This document shows, one piece after another, positions 17,987 through 27,188 of a stretch of DNA of 64,000 bases. A program made the translations under genes and the position numbers. The notes beneath the pieces are model-generated. The model did not search any database. It was given only the letters and a program-made list of their open reading frames with translations, and was not told the DNA's origin. Numbering within the stretch: position 1 is the first letter of the stretch; every line of letters begins with the position of its first letter. The DNA comes from Rossellomorea sp036867415 (GTDB taxonomy: Bacteria; Bacillota; Bacilli; Bacillales; Bacillaceae_B), in the NCBI RefSeq assembly GCF_036867415.1, contig NZ_JBAJHU010000006.1, positions 1 through 64,000 on the forward strand, given 5' to 3'.

Positions 17987-18478
17987 TTAAATTTGTGTGA
18001 ATCCCTGGTTATCGAAGCTGCTCGTTTTGCTTGATGGTTTGCCAGGGTCGCCGTTCAGTGCTTCCTGGACTTCCTTATTGGACAGATCTTCTGGATTGAA
18101 GCCGGAGTCCTTCTTTGAAGTCTTCGTCGCAGTGGTGTTTTGATCATTGTCATGACTGTTTAAGCCGGTGGAATTATTACTCTTCTTGTTTGATTTCAAC
18201 ATATCCTTGACATTGAACATATCCATTCCTTTCAACCCCCCGAAACCGCGTGAGCTTTTCTTGTCATCGTTATCCCCGCTCTTGTCCAGGAGATCTGTGA
18301 CAGGGCAGTACCTCAGGATTCCTTCGGCCACCTTCATGGCCCCGATCATCGCCATGACGAGATAGGAATCTCTCCATGGCCGTTTAACGAGTTTGGCCGT
18401 TGTCCAAGACAGAATCGTGAAGCCCAATGTGATGCGGATTAAAGCATTGATGATCCCAATGTTTGATGAAACTTTCAT
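17987..18478 (-). CDS. DUF2892 (YgaP-like inner membrane) family protein
   Basis: Residues 1-65 form the DUF2892 domain: N-terminal VSSNIGIINALIRITLG, two TM helices and the family-typical CPVTDLL near the end. Residues 70-163 are a polar, low-complexity Lys/Asp/Asn/Ser-rich tail not normal for the family. Start ATG at 18478 (MKVSSN) with AGGAGG on the minus strand; a longer reading from 18544 lacks a ribosome site. Function unknown. Confidence 0.82.
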   Translation of the reverse strand: MKVSSNIGIINALIRITLGFTILSWTTAKLVKRPWRDSYLVMAMIGAMKVAEGILRYCPVTDLLDKSGDNDDKKSSRGFGGLKGMDMFNVKDMLKSNKKSNNSTGLNSHDNDQNTTATKTSKKDSGFNPEDLSNKEVQEALNGDPGKPSSKTSSFDNQGFTQI

Positions 18479-18699
18479 TTGTAAACTCCTCCTTAATCGA
18501 AAATTCACATTATTGTTGTAAACCTTTAATGCGTTAAAAGACAAAATATGTTAACATAAATGAAAGCCCTTTCTTTTGGAAAAGTAAATCGCTATAAGCG
18601 AATAGTAAGGGCTATTACAAAGCTTTTTGCATAATATTTATCCATTAAAGATAGACCTTAAATAAAACTGACAACCATTCCACCAGAGGAGTGTTCGCC

Positions 18700-20439
18700 T
18701 TGGAACAGCGCTACAGATGGAAGAACAAACAACTTAGGGAACATGTACAGGTTCTCGACGGAGAGCGATCTCCAACCATCCTTTTGAAAAATGCAACATA
18801 CCTTCATTCAACATTAAAGAAATGGGTGCAGGGACATATCTGGGTGTATGAAGACCGTATCGTTTACACAGGTGACAGGCTCCCGGATGTCAACAGGGAA
18901 TGTGAAATTGTAGACTGTGCATCACTCTACCTTGTTCCCGGATATATAGAACCGCATGTACATCCATTTCAGCTTTATAATCCCCAATCATTTTCCAAAT
19001 ATGCATCCCAAACAGGAACAACTACATTTGTGAATGATAATCTTATGATGTTTTTGCAATTGGAAAAAAAGAAAGCGTTTTCTTTATTGAGGGATTTCAA
19101 TAAACTGCCTTATTCGATGTATTGGTGGACACGATTTGATTCACAGACCGAAATGGTGCATGAAGAAACGACATTCTCAAACGGGGATGTGAAGTCATGG
19201 CTGGAACATGATGCAGTCGTACAGGGGGGAGAGCTGACAGCATGGCCGAGGCTTCTCGAAGGCGACGACCTTATCCTTCATTGGATGCAGGAAGCCAAGA
19301 GAATGGGGAAGATCGTCGAGGGACATTTACCTGGTTCATCCGATAAGACCATCGCTAAGCTTGGACTGCTTGGAATTGACGGAGATCATGAATCGATGAC
19401 CGGCGAGGATGTATATAAGAGGCTGATCCAGGGATTGACGGTGACGCTCCGTCATTCATCGATCCGTCCCGACCTGCCCATCCTGCTTGACGGTCTTCAA
19501 CAAATGGGCATCGATCACTATGATTCGATCCTTCTTACAACGGATGGTTCAACACCTGCCTTTCATGAGAAGGGTGTCTTGAATGTATTAATAAAGATGA
19601 TCATAGACAAAGGCATTTCACCGATCGAAGCATATAATATGGCCAGTTATAATGCTGCAAACTACTATAATCTAACACACCTTCATGGAATGATAGCTAC
19701 TGGAAGAGTGGCCAATATCAACTTCCTGAGGAGTAAAGAAGATCCGACACCGGTATCGGTCCTGTCAAAAGGTAAGTGGGTGCAGAGGAACAGCCATCCT
19801 GTCGACCATGATGAGACGATTCACTGGAAAGAGAATGGATTCGCTCCGTTAACACTGGACTGGGATGTATCGCACGATGATCTTCAATTCTCCATGCCGT
19901 TTGGAATTGAAATGGTGAACGATGTGATCACCAAGCCGTATTCAATCAGCATCAATCCATCCACTAATGAGCTGTCGGAAGACCATGATCAATCGTTCCT
20001 TATGCTGTTGGACCGGGAAGGGAAATGGAGAATCAGCACGATGCTGAAAGGTTTTTCGAATGGAGTGAAAGGATTTGCGTCCTCATACTCCAACACGGGA
20101 GACATCATCTTGATCGGAAAAAGCAAACCTGACATGATAGCGGCATTCAATCGGATGAAAGAACTCGGGGGAGGGATTGTCCTCACTGAGAATGGTGAGA
20201 TCCTGCACGAGATCCCCCTTCCTCTCAGCGGCCTTCTCTCGGATAAAGAAATGCCTGAACTGATTGAAGAAGAGAAAAGGATGAAGGCATTACTGTCAGA
20301 AAGAGGATATCGGTTCTCAGATCCCATCTACACACTGCTCTTTTTACAGTCCACCCATCTGCCTTATATTCGGGTGACGCAAAAAGGAATCTATGATGTA
20401 ATGAAGAAAACGGTACTCTTTCCAACGATAATGCGTTAA
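18700..20439 (+). CDS. Adenine deaminase-like amidohydrolase (YerA)
   Basis: Predicted metal-dependent deaminase, adenine to hypoxanthine, feeding purine salvage. N-terminal amidohydrolase barrel with GYIEPHVHPFQLYNP (metal-binding HxH near residue 87), EGHLPG and DGDHES; about residues 420-570 match the adenine deaminase C-terminal domain. 579 aa. I chose TTG 18700, 8 nt after AGAGGAG. Key substrate residues cannot be checked here, so activity is inferred. Same neighbourhood as B. subtilis yerA. Confidence 0.85.
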   Translation: MEQRYRWKNKQLREHVQVLDGERSPTILLKNATYLHSTLKKWVQGHIWVYEDRIVYTGDRLPDVNRECEIVDCASLYLVPGYIEPHVHPFQLYNPQSFSKYASQTGTTTFVNDNLMMFLQLEKKKAFSLLRDFNKLPYSMYWWTRFDSQTEMVHEETTFSNGDVKSWLEHDAVVQGGELTAWPRLLEGDDLILHWMQEAKRMGKIVEGHLPGSSDKTIAKLGLLGIDGDHESMTGEDVYKRLIQGLTVTLRHSSIRPDLPILLDGLQQMGIDHYDSILLTTDGSTPAFHEKGVLNVLIKMIIDKGISPIEAYNMASYNAANYYNLTHLHGMIATGRVANINFLRSKEDPTPVSVLSKGKWVQRNSHPVDHDETIHWKENGFAPLTLDWDVSHDDLQFSMPFGIEMVNDVITKPYSISINPSTNELSEDHDQSFLMLLDREGKWRISTMLKGFSNGVKGFASSYSNTGDIILIGKSKPDMIAAFNRMKELGGGIVLTENGEILHEIPLPLSGLLSDKEMPELIEEEKRMKALLSERGYRFSDPIYTLLFLQSTHLPYIRVTQKGIYDVMKKTVLFPTIMR

Positions 20440-20483
20440 AATATGAAAGTATAGAAACAGATCAAATAGGGGTGTTACGATTC

Positions 20484-21515
20484 ATGCTTAAAAAGCCACT
20501 TATTATTTTTCTAAGTGCACTGACCCTCGCTGCGTGCAGCTCTGATAAAGAAGAAGCAGACAAGACACCTGTAAAAGAAGAAAAAGCTGCACCTGCATCC
20601 ACGGAAAATGTAATGAAGTTTCAGTCACCACTAACCGGTGAAGAAATGAAAGAAGAGTCAACGGACCGATCGGTTGCTGTCATGGTGAACAATCATCCAA
20701 AAGCAAGACCGCAGTCGGGTCTTTCCAAAGCGGATATCGTGTATGAAGTACTCGCTGAAGGGGATGTGACCCGATTCCTGGCCATCTATCAAAGTCAACA
20801 GCCAGAGCAGATCGGACCGGTACGGAGTGCAAGGGACTATTATATCGACCTTGCCAAAGGGTATGACAGTGTCTACATCGCCCACGGCTACAGCCCGGAT
20901 GCCAAAGCCAAGCTTGACAGCGGGGAAATCGATCACTTGAATGGCATGAAGTACGATGGTACGTTATTCAAACGAGCTTCATTCAGGAAAGCACCGCATA
21001 ATTCATATATTTCTTTTGAACAGATAAAAAAAGGGGCAGAGCAAAACGATTTCGTTATGGATCAACCGCCACAGTCGTTGCGTTTCTTATCCAATGAAGA
21101 GTCCATGGATGGGGAAGAAGCGGATTCCATCATGATTTCTTACTTCAATAACCCGCTTTTTGATGTCGTCTATGAATACAATCAGGACGAAGGTAAATAC
21201 GAACGCTACTCAAATGGGGAACAAACCGTCGATTATGATACCGAAGACCCCGTTTTACTCGAGAATATCCTTATTGCCGAAACACCGCATAGAATCATAG
21301 ATAGTGCCGGAAGACGGGAGATCGATTTTCAATCCGGCGGCCATGCTTACCTAATACAGGAAGGAAAGCTCCGGGAAGTTCAGTGGAAGAATGATGAGGG
21401 ACGAATTCTCCCTTATGAAAACGGCAAACAAATCCCGCTTAGAAAAGGGTCAACCTGGATCAACATCATACCAAGCTCTCCCGGGTTATCAGGATCTGTC
21501 TCGTATCAAGAATAG
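20484..21515 (+). CDS. DUF3048 domain-containing lipoprotein YerB
   Basis: Secreted, lipid-anchored protein of about 343 aa. Signal peptide residues 1-16 end in the lipobox LTLAAC (Cys about 17), followed by an acidic/Lys-rich linker. The DUF3048 N-domain begins near LTGEEMKEES and continues through IGPVRSARDYYIDLA. ATG 20484 gives a clean signal peptide; GTG at 20472 is too close to the GGGG ribosome site. Function unknown. Confidence 0.88.
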   Translation: MLKKPLIIFLSALTLAACSSDKEEADKTPVKEEKAAPASTENVMKFQSPLTGEEMKEESTDRSVAVMVNNHPKARPQSGLSKADIVYEVLAEGDVTRFLAIYQSQQPEQIGPVRSARDYYIDLAKGYDSVYIAHGYSPDAKAKLDSGEIDHLNGMKYDGTLFKRASFRKAPHNSYISFEQIKKGAEQNDFVMDQPPQSLRFLSNEESMDGEEADSIMISYFNNPLFDVVYEYNQDEGKYERYSNGEQTVDYDTEDPVLLENILIAETPHRIIDSAGRREIDFQSGGHAYLIQEGKLREVQWKNDEGRILPYENGKQIPLRKGSTWINIIPSSPGLSGSVSYQE

Positions 21516-21536
21516 CGAAGGAAAAGGAGACTACTT

Positions 21537-21839
21537 ATGCAAATAAATAAACTAAGAGGGAAAGAATTGGATCAGCTATTCAACGCGATTCTTTCCTTGC
21601 AGGATTTAGAAGAATGCTATCGGTTCTTCGATGACTTATGTACGATCAATGAAATCCAATCGCTGGCACAACGTCTGGAAGTTGCGCGCATGCTTCAGGA
21701 AGGAAAGACGTACCATAAGATTGAGACCGAAACGGGAGCAAGCACTGCAACCATCTCCCGCGTCAAGCGGTGCTTGAACTACGGCAACGATACGTATCAA
21801 CTTGTACTTGACCGTGTTCATGAAAAGGAAGAAAAATAA
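21537..21839 (+). CDS. YerC/YecD family TrpR-related DNA-binding protein
   Basis: 100-aa helical protein of the TrpR superfamily. The putative HTH is EGKTYHKIETETGASTATIS (about 61-80) followed by RVKRCLNYG. GGAGACT precedes the ATG. Regulatory targets are unknown. It is adjacent to yerB, as in B. subtilis. Confidence 0.9.
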   Translation: MQINKLRGKELDQLFNAILSLQDLEECYRFFDDLCTINEIQSLAQRLEVARMLQEGKTYHKIETETGASTATISRVKRCLNYGNDTYQLVLDRVHEKEEK

Positions 21840-21847
21840 TCATTTTG

Positions 21848-21878
21848 AACCGTTATCTATTGGATAGCGGTTTTTTAT
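21848..21878 (+). terminator. Intrinsic terminator after yerC
   Basis: AACCGTTATC/GATAGCGGTT stem (one G-U) with a TTTTTTATTTTTT tail. Confidence 0.85.
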
Positions 21879-21950
21879 TTTTTACTGGAAAGCCTTAATC
21901 AAATTTCAATTATTAACACATGACGAGGTAATGCGGCTCCCTTCTTCACA

Positions 21951-21959
21951 TGATATAAT
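21951..21959 (+). promoter_or_regulatory. Extended -10 promoter for pcrB
   Basis: TGATATAAT is a TGnTATAAT extended -10 element 35 bp before the pcrB start. No good -35 sits at the matching distance. Confidence 0.45.
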
Positions 21960-21993
21960 ACGTTAGATGGATGTATGAATGGAGGAACGATGA

Positions 21994-22680
21994 ATGTATG
22001 ATGTCCAAAATTGGAGCCATGTGTTCAAGCTGGATCCGAATAAACACATAGATGATGAAGAGCTGGAAGCTGTGTGCGAATCTGGAACCGATGCAATTAT
22101 TGTAGGGGGGACGGACGGTGTAACCCTTGAACAGGTCCTTGATTTGATGGCACGGATAAGACGCTACACAGTTCCTTGTATACTGGAAGTTTCAAATTTA
22201 GATTCGATCACTCCAGGGTTCGATTTATACTTTATTCCGATGGTGCTGAACAGCCCGAATACCGATTGGGTAACGGGACTTCATCATCAGGCAGTAAAGG
22301 AATACGGAGAGGTCATGAATTGGGATGAAATCCTTGTTGAAGGATATTGTATATTGAATAGTGACTGTAAAGCGGCAAAGGTGACGGAGGCGAACACGGA
22401 GCTGACAAGCGAGGACGCCGCTGCGTATGCCATGATGGCTGAGAAAATGTTTAACCTTCCCATCTTTTATCTGGAGTACAGCGGGACCTATGGGAATCCC
22501 GAAACAGTGAGGGAAGTGAAAGATTCACTTGAGAATACAAAGCTATTCTACGGCGGCGGCATTAAAACGGTTGAACAGGCAAGGGAAATGGCCGGGGTAT
22601 CAGACGTGATTGTCGTTGGGAATAGTGTTTATGAAGACTTGAAAGAAGCATTGAAAACGGTCAAGGCAGTCAAACGATAG
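21994..22680 (+). CDS. pcrB: Heptaprenylglyceryl phosphate synthase PcrB
   Basis: TIM-barrel prenyltransferase of the GGGP synthase family; in Bacillus it joins heptaprenyl diphosphate to glycerol-1-phosphate. Seen: HVFKLDPNKHIDDEEL, IIVGGTDGVT, YLEYSGTYGNP and the phosphate-binding YGGGIKT followed by VVGNSVYED. 228 aa. Paired with pcrA, as across Bacilli, although the two reactions are unrelated. Confidence 0.95.
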   Translation: MYDVQNWSHVFKLDPNKHIDDEELEAVCESGTDAIIVGGTDGVTLEQVLDLMARIRRYTVPCILEVSNLDSITPGFDLYFIPMVLNSPNTDWVTGLHHQAVKEYGEVMNWDEILVEGYCILNSDCKAAKVTEANTELTSEDAAAYAMMAEKMFNLPIFYLEYSGTYGNPETVREVKDSLENTKLFYGGGIKTVEQAREMAGVSDVIVVGNSVYEDLKEALKTVKAVKR

Positions 22681-22711
22681 AATCGTACTGGAGGTTTCTT
22701 CCTCCTTGAGA

Positions 22712-22744
22712 TATAATAGAAAATAAATACAGAACGTACGTTCG
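22712..22744 (+). promoter_or_regulatory. pcrA promoter -10 and LexA-type SOS box
   Basis: TATAAT at 22712-22717 is followed at 22731-22744 by AGAAC-GTAC-GTTCG, matching the Gram-positive LexA box CGAAC-N4-GTTCG at 9 of 10 fixed bases. It overlaps the expected transcription start, so LexA would repress pcrA until DNA damage. Confidence 0.72.
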
Positions 22745-22763
22745 TTATGGTGGTGGAAATGTT

Positions 22764-24998
22764 ATGCAATTTTTGACAGATCGGTTATTGAACGGAATGA
22801 ATCCGGAGCAGGCAGAGGCTGTGAAGGCAACGGAGGGTCCTCTCTTGATCATGGCAGGTGCAGGATCCGGTAAGACCAGAGTGCTGACGCACCGGATTGC
22901 GTACCTTATGGTGGAAAAAAGTGTAAATCCTTATAATATCCTGGCAATTACCTTTACGAATAAAGCAGCCAGGGAGATGAAGGATCGTATTAATAACATC
23001 CTTGGGGGAGTATCCGAGAATATTTGGATTTCGACATTCCACAGTATGTGTGTGCGTATCCTTCGCCGGGACATTGACCGCATAGGGATGAACCGGAATT
23101 TTACCATTTTGGATTCGACCGACCAGCAGTCCGTGATCAAATCCATCTTGAAAGATCGAAACATCGATCCCAAGAAATTCGATGCACGCTCCATTCTCGG
23201 TTCCATCAGTTCGGCGAAGAATGAACTGATCACTCCCGAAGAGTTTTCCAAAACAACGGGAGGCTATTATGATCAGGTGGTATCGGACGTTTATACAGAA
23301 TACCAGAAGCGTCTCCGCAAGAACCAGGCGCTTGATTTTGATGACCTGATCATGACGACGATTCAGCTGTTTCAGCGGGTCCCTGAAGTGCTGGAGTTCT
23401 ATCAGCGTAAATTCCAATACATTCACGTGGACGAGTATCAGGATACAAACAGGGCACAGTATATGCTCGTCAAATTGCTCGCTTCACGTTTTCAGAACCT
23501 TTGCGTGGTAGGGGATTCCGATCAATCGATCTATCGCTGGCGGGGAGCGGATATTGCCAATATCCTTTCATTTGAAAAGGATTATCCGCGTGCAAATGTC
23601 ATCCTGCTTGAACAGAATTACCGCTCGACGAAGCGCATTTTACAAGCGGCGAACGAAGTCATCCAGAAGAACTCGAACCGCAAGCCGAAGAATCTCTGGA
23701 CGGAGAATCATGATGGCGAAAAGATTTCTTATTACAGAGCGGATACCGAGCAGTCTGAAGCCCAATTCGTCACAGGGAAAATCAAAGAGATGGTGGAAAG
23801 CGGGAAACGCAAGTACTCCGACTTCGCCATCCTTTATCGTACAAACGCACAGTCCCGTGTGATGGAGGAAGTACTGCTTAAATCGAATATTGAATACTCC
23901 ATCGTCGGCGGGATCAAGTTCTACGATCGTAAAGAGATCAAGGATATCCTTGCCTATCTGCGTCTGATTGCGAACCCGGATGACGATATCAGCCTTCAGC
24001 GTGTCATCAATGTACCGAAACGCGGAGTCGGGGCGACCTCGATTGATAAGATTGCGCGATATGCAGGGGATCATGACATTTCGATGTTCTCAGCGCTCGA
24101 GGAAGCTGATTTTATCGGATTGAGTCCGAAAATCACAAAAGCGGTGATTGAATTTAAAGAGATGGTCAAAGGCTATACTGGAATGCAGGAGTACTTGTCG
24201 GTAACAGAGCTTGTAGAAGAAATCCTTGAGAAATCAGGTTACACCGATATGCTGAAAGCAGAAAAATCAATTGAATCACAGAGCAGACTGGAAAACTTGG
24301 ACGAGTTCCTGTCCGTTACAAAAAGCTTTGAAAAGTCAAATGACGATAAGAGTCTGGTCGCATTCTTGACGGACCTTGCGCTGGTGGCAGATATCGATAA
24401 GTTGGATGAAGATGACCAGCCGAAGGAATCCGTGATCCTGATGACTCTTCACGCAGCGAAGGGGCTTGAATTTCCTGTCGTCTTCCTGATGGGGATGGAG
24501 GAAGGTGTTTTCCCTCACAGCCGTTCCCTCATGGAAGAGGACGAAATGGAAGAAGAACGCCGGCTGGCATATGTCGGGATTACGAGAGCAGAAGAAGAGC
24601 TCTATATGACCAATGCCCAGATGAGGACGCTTTTCGGTCAAACGAAGATGAATCCTGTATCAAGGTTCATCAGGGAGATCCCTGCTGATCTCCTCGATGA
24701 TGTCATGGGAGAAAGTAAGAGCAGCAGCCCATTCTCCTCTTCATACGGCAGATCCGCCGGAGGCTCGCCTTCCCGCCCTGCACCACGGAAACCGGTCACC
24801 CGTCCGGTCCAGAAGACAACCGGGGGAGAAGCCGTCTCCTGGCAGGTCGGGGACAAGGCTGCCCATAAAAAGTGGGGTACAGGTACCGTCGTAAGCGTAA
24901 AAGGATCGGGCGACAGTGTCGAACTCGATATCGCCTTTCCAAGCCCGACAGGCATCAAACGCCTCCTGGCCAAGTTCGCACCAATTGAAAAAGCCTGA
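22764..24998 (+). CDS. pcrA: ATP-dependent DNA helicase PcrA
   Basis: SF1A 3'-5' helicase for replication-fork and repair functions. Seen: motif I AGAGSGKTRVLTHRIAYL, Ia ITFTNKAAREM, II HVDEYQDTN, III VVGDSDQSIYRWRGA, IV LEQNYRS, V TLHAAKGLEFPVVF and VI ERRLAYVGITRAEEELY. A Ser/Pro-rich linker (about 655-685) leads to the C-terminal Tudor-like RNA polymerase-binding domain (VGDKAAHKKWGTGTVV). 744 aa. First gene of pcrA-ligA-camS. Confidence 0.97.
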   Translation: MQFLTDRLLNGMNPEQAEAVKATEGPLLIMAGAGSGKTRVLTHRIAYLMVEKSVNPYNILAITFTNKAAREMKDRINNILGGVSENIWISTFHSMCVRILRRDIDRIGMNRNFTILDSTDQQSVIKSILKDRNIDPKKFDARSILGSISSAKNELITPEEFSKTTGGYYDQVVSDVYTEYQKRLRKNQALDFDDLIMTTIQLFQRVPEVLEFYQRKFQYIHVDEYQDTNRAQYMLVKLLASRFQNLCVVGDSDQSIYRWRGADIANILSFEKDYPRANVILLEQNYRSTKRILQAANEVIQKNSNRKPKNLWTENHDGEKISYYRADTEQSEAQFVTGKIKEMVESGKRKYSDFAILYRTNAQSRVMEEVLLKSNIEYSIVGGIKFYDRKEIKDILAYLRLIANPDDDISLQRVINVPKRGVGATSIDKIARYAGDHDISMFSALEEADFIGLSPKITKAVIEFKEMVKGYTGMQEYLSVTELVEEILEKSGYTDMLKAEKSIESQSRLENLDEFLSVTKSFEKSNDDKSLVAFLTDLALVADIDKLDEDDQPKESVILMTLHAAKGLEFPVVFLMGMEEGVFPHSRSLMEEDEMEEERRLAYVGITRAEEELYMTNAQMRTLFGQTKMNPVSRFIREIPADLLDDVMGESKSSSPFSSSYGRSAGGSPSRPAPRKPVTRPVQKTTGGEAVSWQVGDKAAHKKWGTGTVVSVKGSGDSVELDIAFPSPTGIKRLLAKFAPIEKA

Positions 24999-25059
24999 AA
25001 AAATCCTGTCAGGAGTGTAAAACAACGAACTCCCGACATGTTTGACAGAGGTTTCGAAA

Positions 25060-25132
25060 GTTAAACAAACGTTTGTTTAACAAGAAAAAAGGTTTATAAA
25101 TCAACGTTCACAGAGTTAAACGCTTGTTTAAT
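25060..25132. promoter_or_regulatory. Two related palindromes upstream of ligA
   Basis: At 25060-25081 GTTAAACAAAC and its exact complement form a 22-bp perfect palindrome. At 25116-25131 TTAAAC-GCTT-GTTTAA repeats the same outer arms. They lie in the 160-bp pcrA-ligA gap and look like a pair of operators for a dimeric repressor (TetR-like symmetry). Regulator unknown. Confidence 0.5.
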
Positions 25133-25166
25133 AAAGCAGGAAGATTAGCAAGAAAGGGTTGTGAGA

Positions 25167-27173
25167 ATGGATCAACAATCGGCTGAAAAACGTGTACAGG
25201 AACTGCATGAATTATTAAACCAATATAATTATGAATATCATGTCCTTGATAAACCCTCAGTGCCCGATTCGGAATATGACCAGCTGTTAAGAGAACTGAT
25301 TGATCTTGAGGATCAGTACCCAGAATTCAAAACTTCCGACTCACCTTCTCAAAGAGTCGGCGGGACGATACTCGATGCGTTTGAAAAAGTAGAGCACCGC
25401 AGTCAGATGCTGAGCTTGGGGAATGCCTTCAATGAAGAAGACCTCCGTGATTTTGACCGGCGTGTCCGGCAGGCAGTCGGCGAGGATTTCTCATACGTGT
25501 GCGAACTCAAGATCGACGGACTGGCGGTATCCCTCCGTTATGAACAAGGGGCATTCGTTCAAGGTGCGACGCGCGGGGACGGTTCGATCGGGGAAGATAT
25601 TACATCCAACCTGAAAACGATCCGTTCGATCCCGCTGAAAATAAAAGAACCCCTGTCTTTTGAAGTACGCGGGGAAGCCTTTATGCCTAAGCGTTCGTTT
25701 GAAGCCTTGAATAAAGCGAAGGAAGAAAAAGGGGAAGAACCGTTCGCAAATCCCCGCAACGCAGCTGCAGGATCGCTGCGTCAATTGGACACTAAGATTG
25801 CCGCTTCCCGAAACCTTGATATCTTCCTGTATGCCCTTGCCGACATTGGTGACACAGGGATAGATTCACACAGTGAAGGCCTGAATCGACTGGACCATCT
25901 TGGTTTCAAAACGAATCCTGAACGCAAGCGTTGTGCTACTATTGAAGAAGTGCTGGAATACGTTGAAAGCTGGACCGGAAAACGTCCTGATCTAGCGTAT
26001 GATATCGATGGGATTGTCATCAAGGTAGATTCATTGGAGCAGCAGAAAGCCCTCGGTACCACGGCAAAAAGTCCGCGCTGGGCAATAGCGTTCAAGTTTC
26101 CTGCTGAAGAAGTCGTTACGATTTTAAAAGATATTCAACTGAGCGTCGGACGGACCGGAGTGGTGACACCCACCGCGATACTTGAACCTGTCAGGGTTGC
26201 CGGTACCACTGTACAGCGTGCTTCCCTGCATAATGAAGATCTCATCAGGGAAAAAGACATTAAAATCGGTGATCATGTTGTCATCAAAAAAGCGGGAGAC
26301 ATCATCCCTGAAGTGGTAAATGTACTGGAAGAAAAGAGAACCGGTGAAGAGCGGGAATTCAACATGCCGACTCATTGTCCCGAGTGTGAAAGCGAACTTG
26401 TAAGGCTCGAAGGTGAAGTGGCGCTGCGCTGCATCAACCCTAAATGTCCGGCTCAAATCCGCGAAGGGCTTATTCATTTTGTCTCCAGGAACGCTATGAA
26501 TATCGATGGACTCGGTGAGAAAGTGATAAGTCAGCTGTTCAAAGAGCAATTGATTGAGGATGTCGCAGATCTATATAAATTGGAGCGTGACCAGCTGCTG
26601 CAGCTTGAGCGGATGGGGGAAAAATCCGTTGATAACCTGCTCCAGGCAATCGAGGCTTCCAAACAGAATTCGCTTGAGAAACTGCTGTTCGGATTAGGCA
26701 TCCGCCATGTAGGGGCTAAGGCCGCCAAGACGCTTGCCCAGGAGTTTGGCACAATGGATGCGTTGATGGTACTTACTCAAGAAGAGTTGACGAATGTCAA
26801 TGAAATCGGTGAGAAGATGGCTGATGCGATCGTCGCTTATTTTGATAATGACGAAGTGAAAGAACTGATCCAGGAACTTAAAGATGTTGGAGTGAATCTT
26901 GAATACAAAGGACCCAAGCCGGTGGCAGCAAGTGAAGTCGATTCATACTTTGCTGGCAAGACAATTGTTCTGACTGGAAAAATCGAGCGGTTAAGCCGGA
27001 ATGAGGCGAAAGAGAAAATCGAAATGCTTGGCGGTAAAGTGACAGGAAGCGTCAGCAAGAAAACAGATCTTGTCATTGCCGGGGAAGACGCAGGGTCCAA
27101 GCTCGCAAAGGCGAATGAACTCGAAATAGAAGTTTGGGACGAGGACAAGCTGATGGAAGAACTTAACCGATAA
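25167..27173 (+). CDS. ligA: NAD+-dependent DNA ligase LigA
   Basis: Seals nicks using NAD+. Domains in order: Ia (N-terminal NAD binding), adenylation domain with CELKIDGLAVSLRYE (adenylated Lys) and RGDGSIGEDIT, OB fold, a four-Cys zinc finger (CPECESEL...CINPKCPAQ), helix-hairpin-helix repeats (SLEKLLFGLGIRHVG), and a C-terminal BRCT domain (FAGKTIVLTGK). 668 aa. ATG 25167 is 8 nt after AAAGGG. Confidence 0.97.
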   Translation: MDQQSAEKRVQELHELLNQYNYEYHVLDKPSVPDSEYDQLLRELIDLEDQYPEFKTSDSPSQRVGGTILDAFEKVEHRSQMLSLGNAFNEEDLRDFDRRVRQAVGEDFSYVCELKIDGLAVSLRYEQGAFVQGATRGDGSIGEDITSNLKTIRSIPLKIKEPLSFEVRGEAFMPKRSFEALNKAKEEKGEEPFANPRNAAAGSLRQLDTKIAASRNLDIFLYALADIGDTGIDSHSEGLNRLDHLGFKTNPERKRCATIEEVLEYVESWTGKRPDLAYDIDGIVIKVDSLEQQKALGTTAKSPRWAIAFKFPAEEVVTILKDIQLSVGRTGVVTPTAILEPVRVAGTTVQRASLHNEDLIREKDIKIGDHVVIKKAGDIIPEVVNVLEEKRTGEEREFNMPTHCPECESELVRLEGEVALRCINPKCPAQIREGLIHFVSRNAMNIDGLGEKVISQLFKEQLIEDVADLYKLERDQLLQLERMGEKSVDNLLQAIEASKQNSLEKLLFGLGIRHVGAKAAKTLAQEFGTMDALMVLTQEELTNVNEIGEKMADAIVAYFDNDEVKELIQELKDVGVNLEYKGPKPVAASEVDSYFAGKTIVLTGKIERLSRNEAKEKIEMLGGKVTGSVSKKTDLVIAGEDAGSKLAKANELEIEVWDEDKLMEELNR

Positions 27174-27188
27174 GAGGTGTAAACAGTA

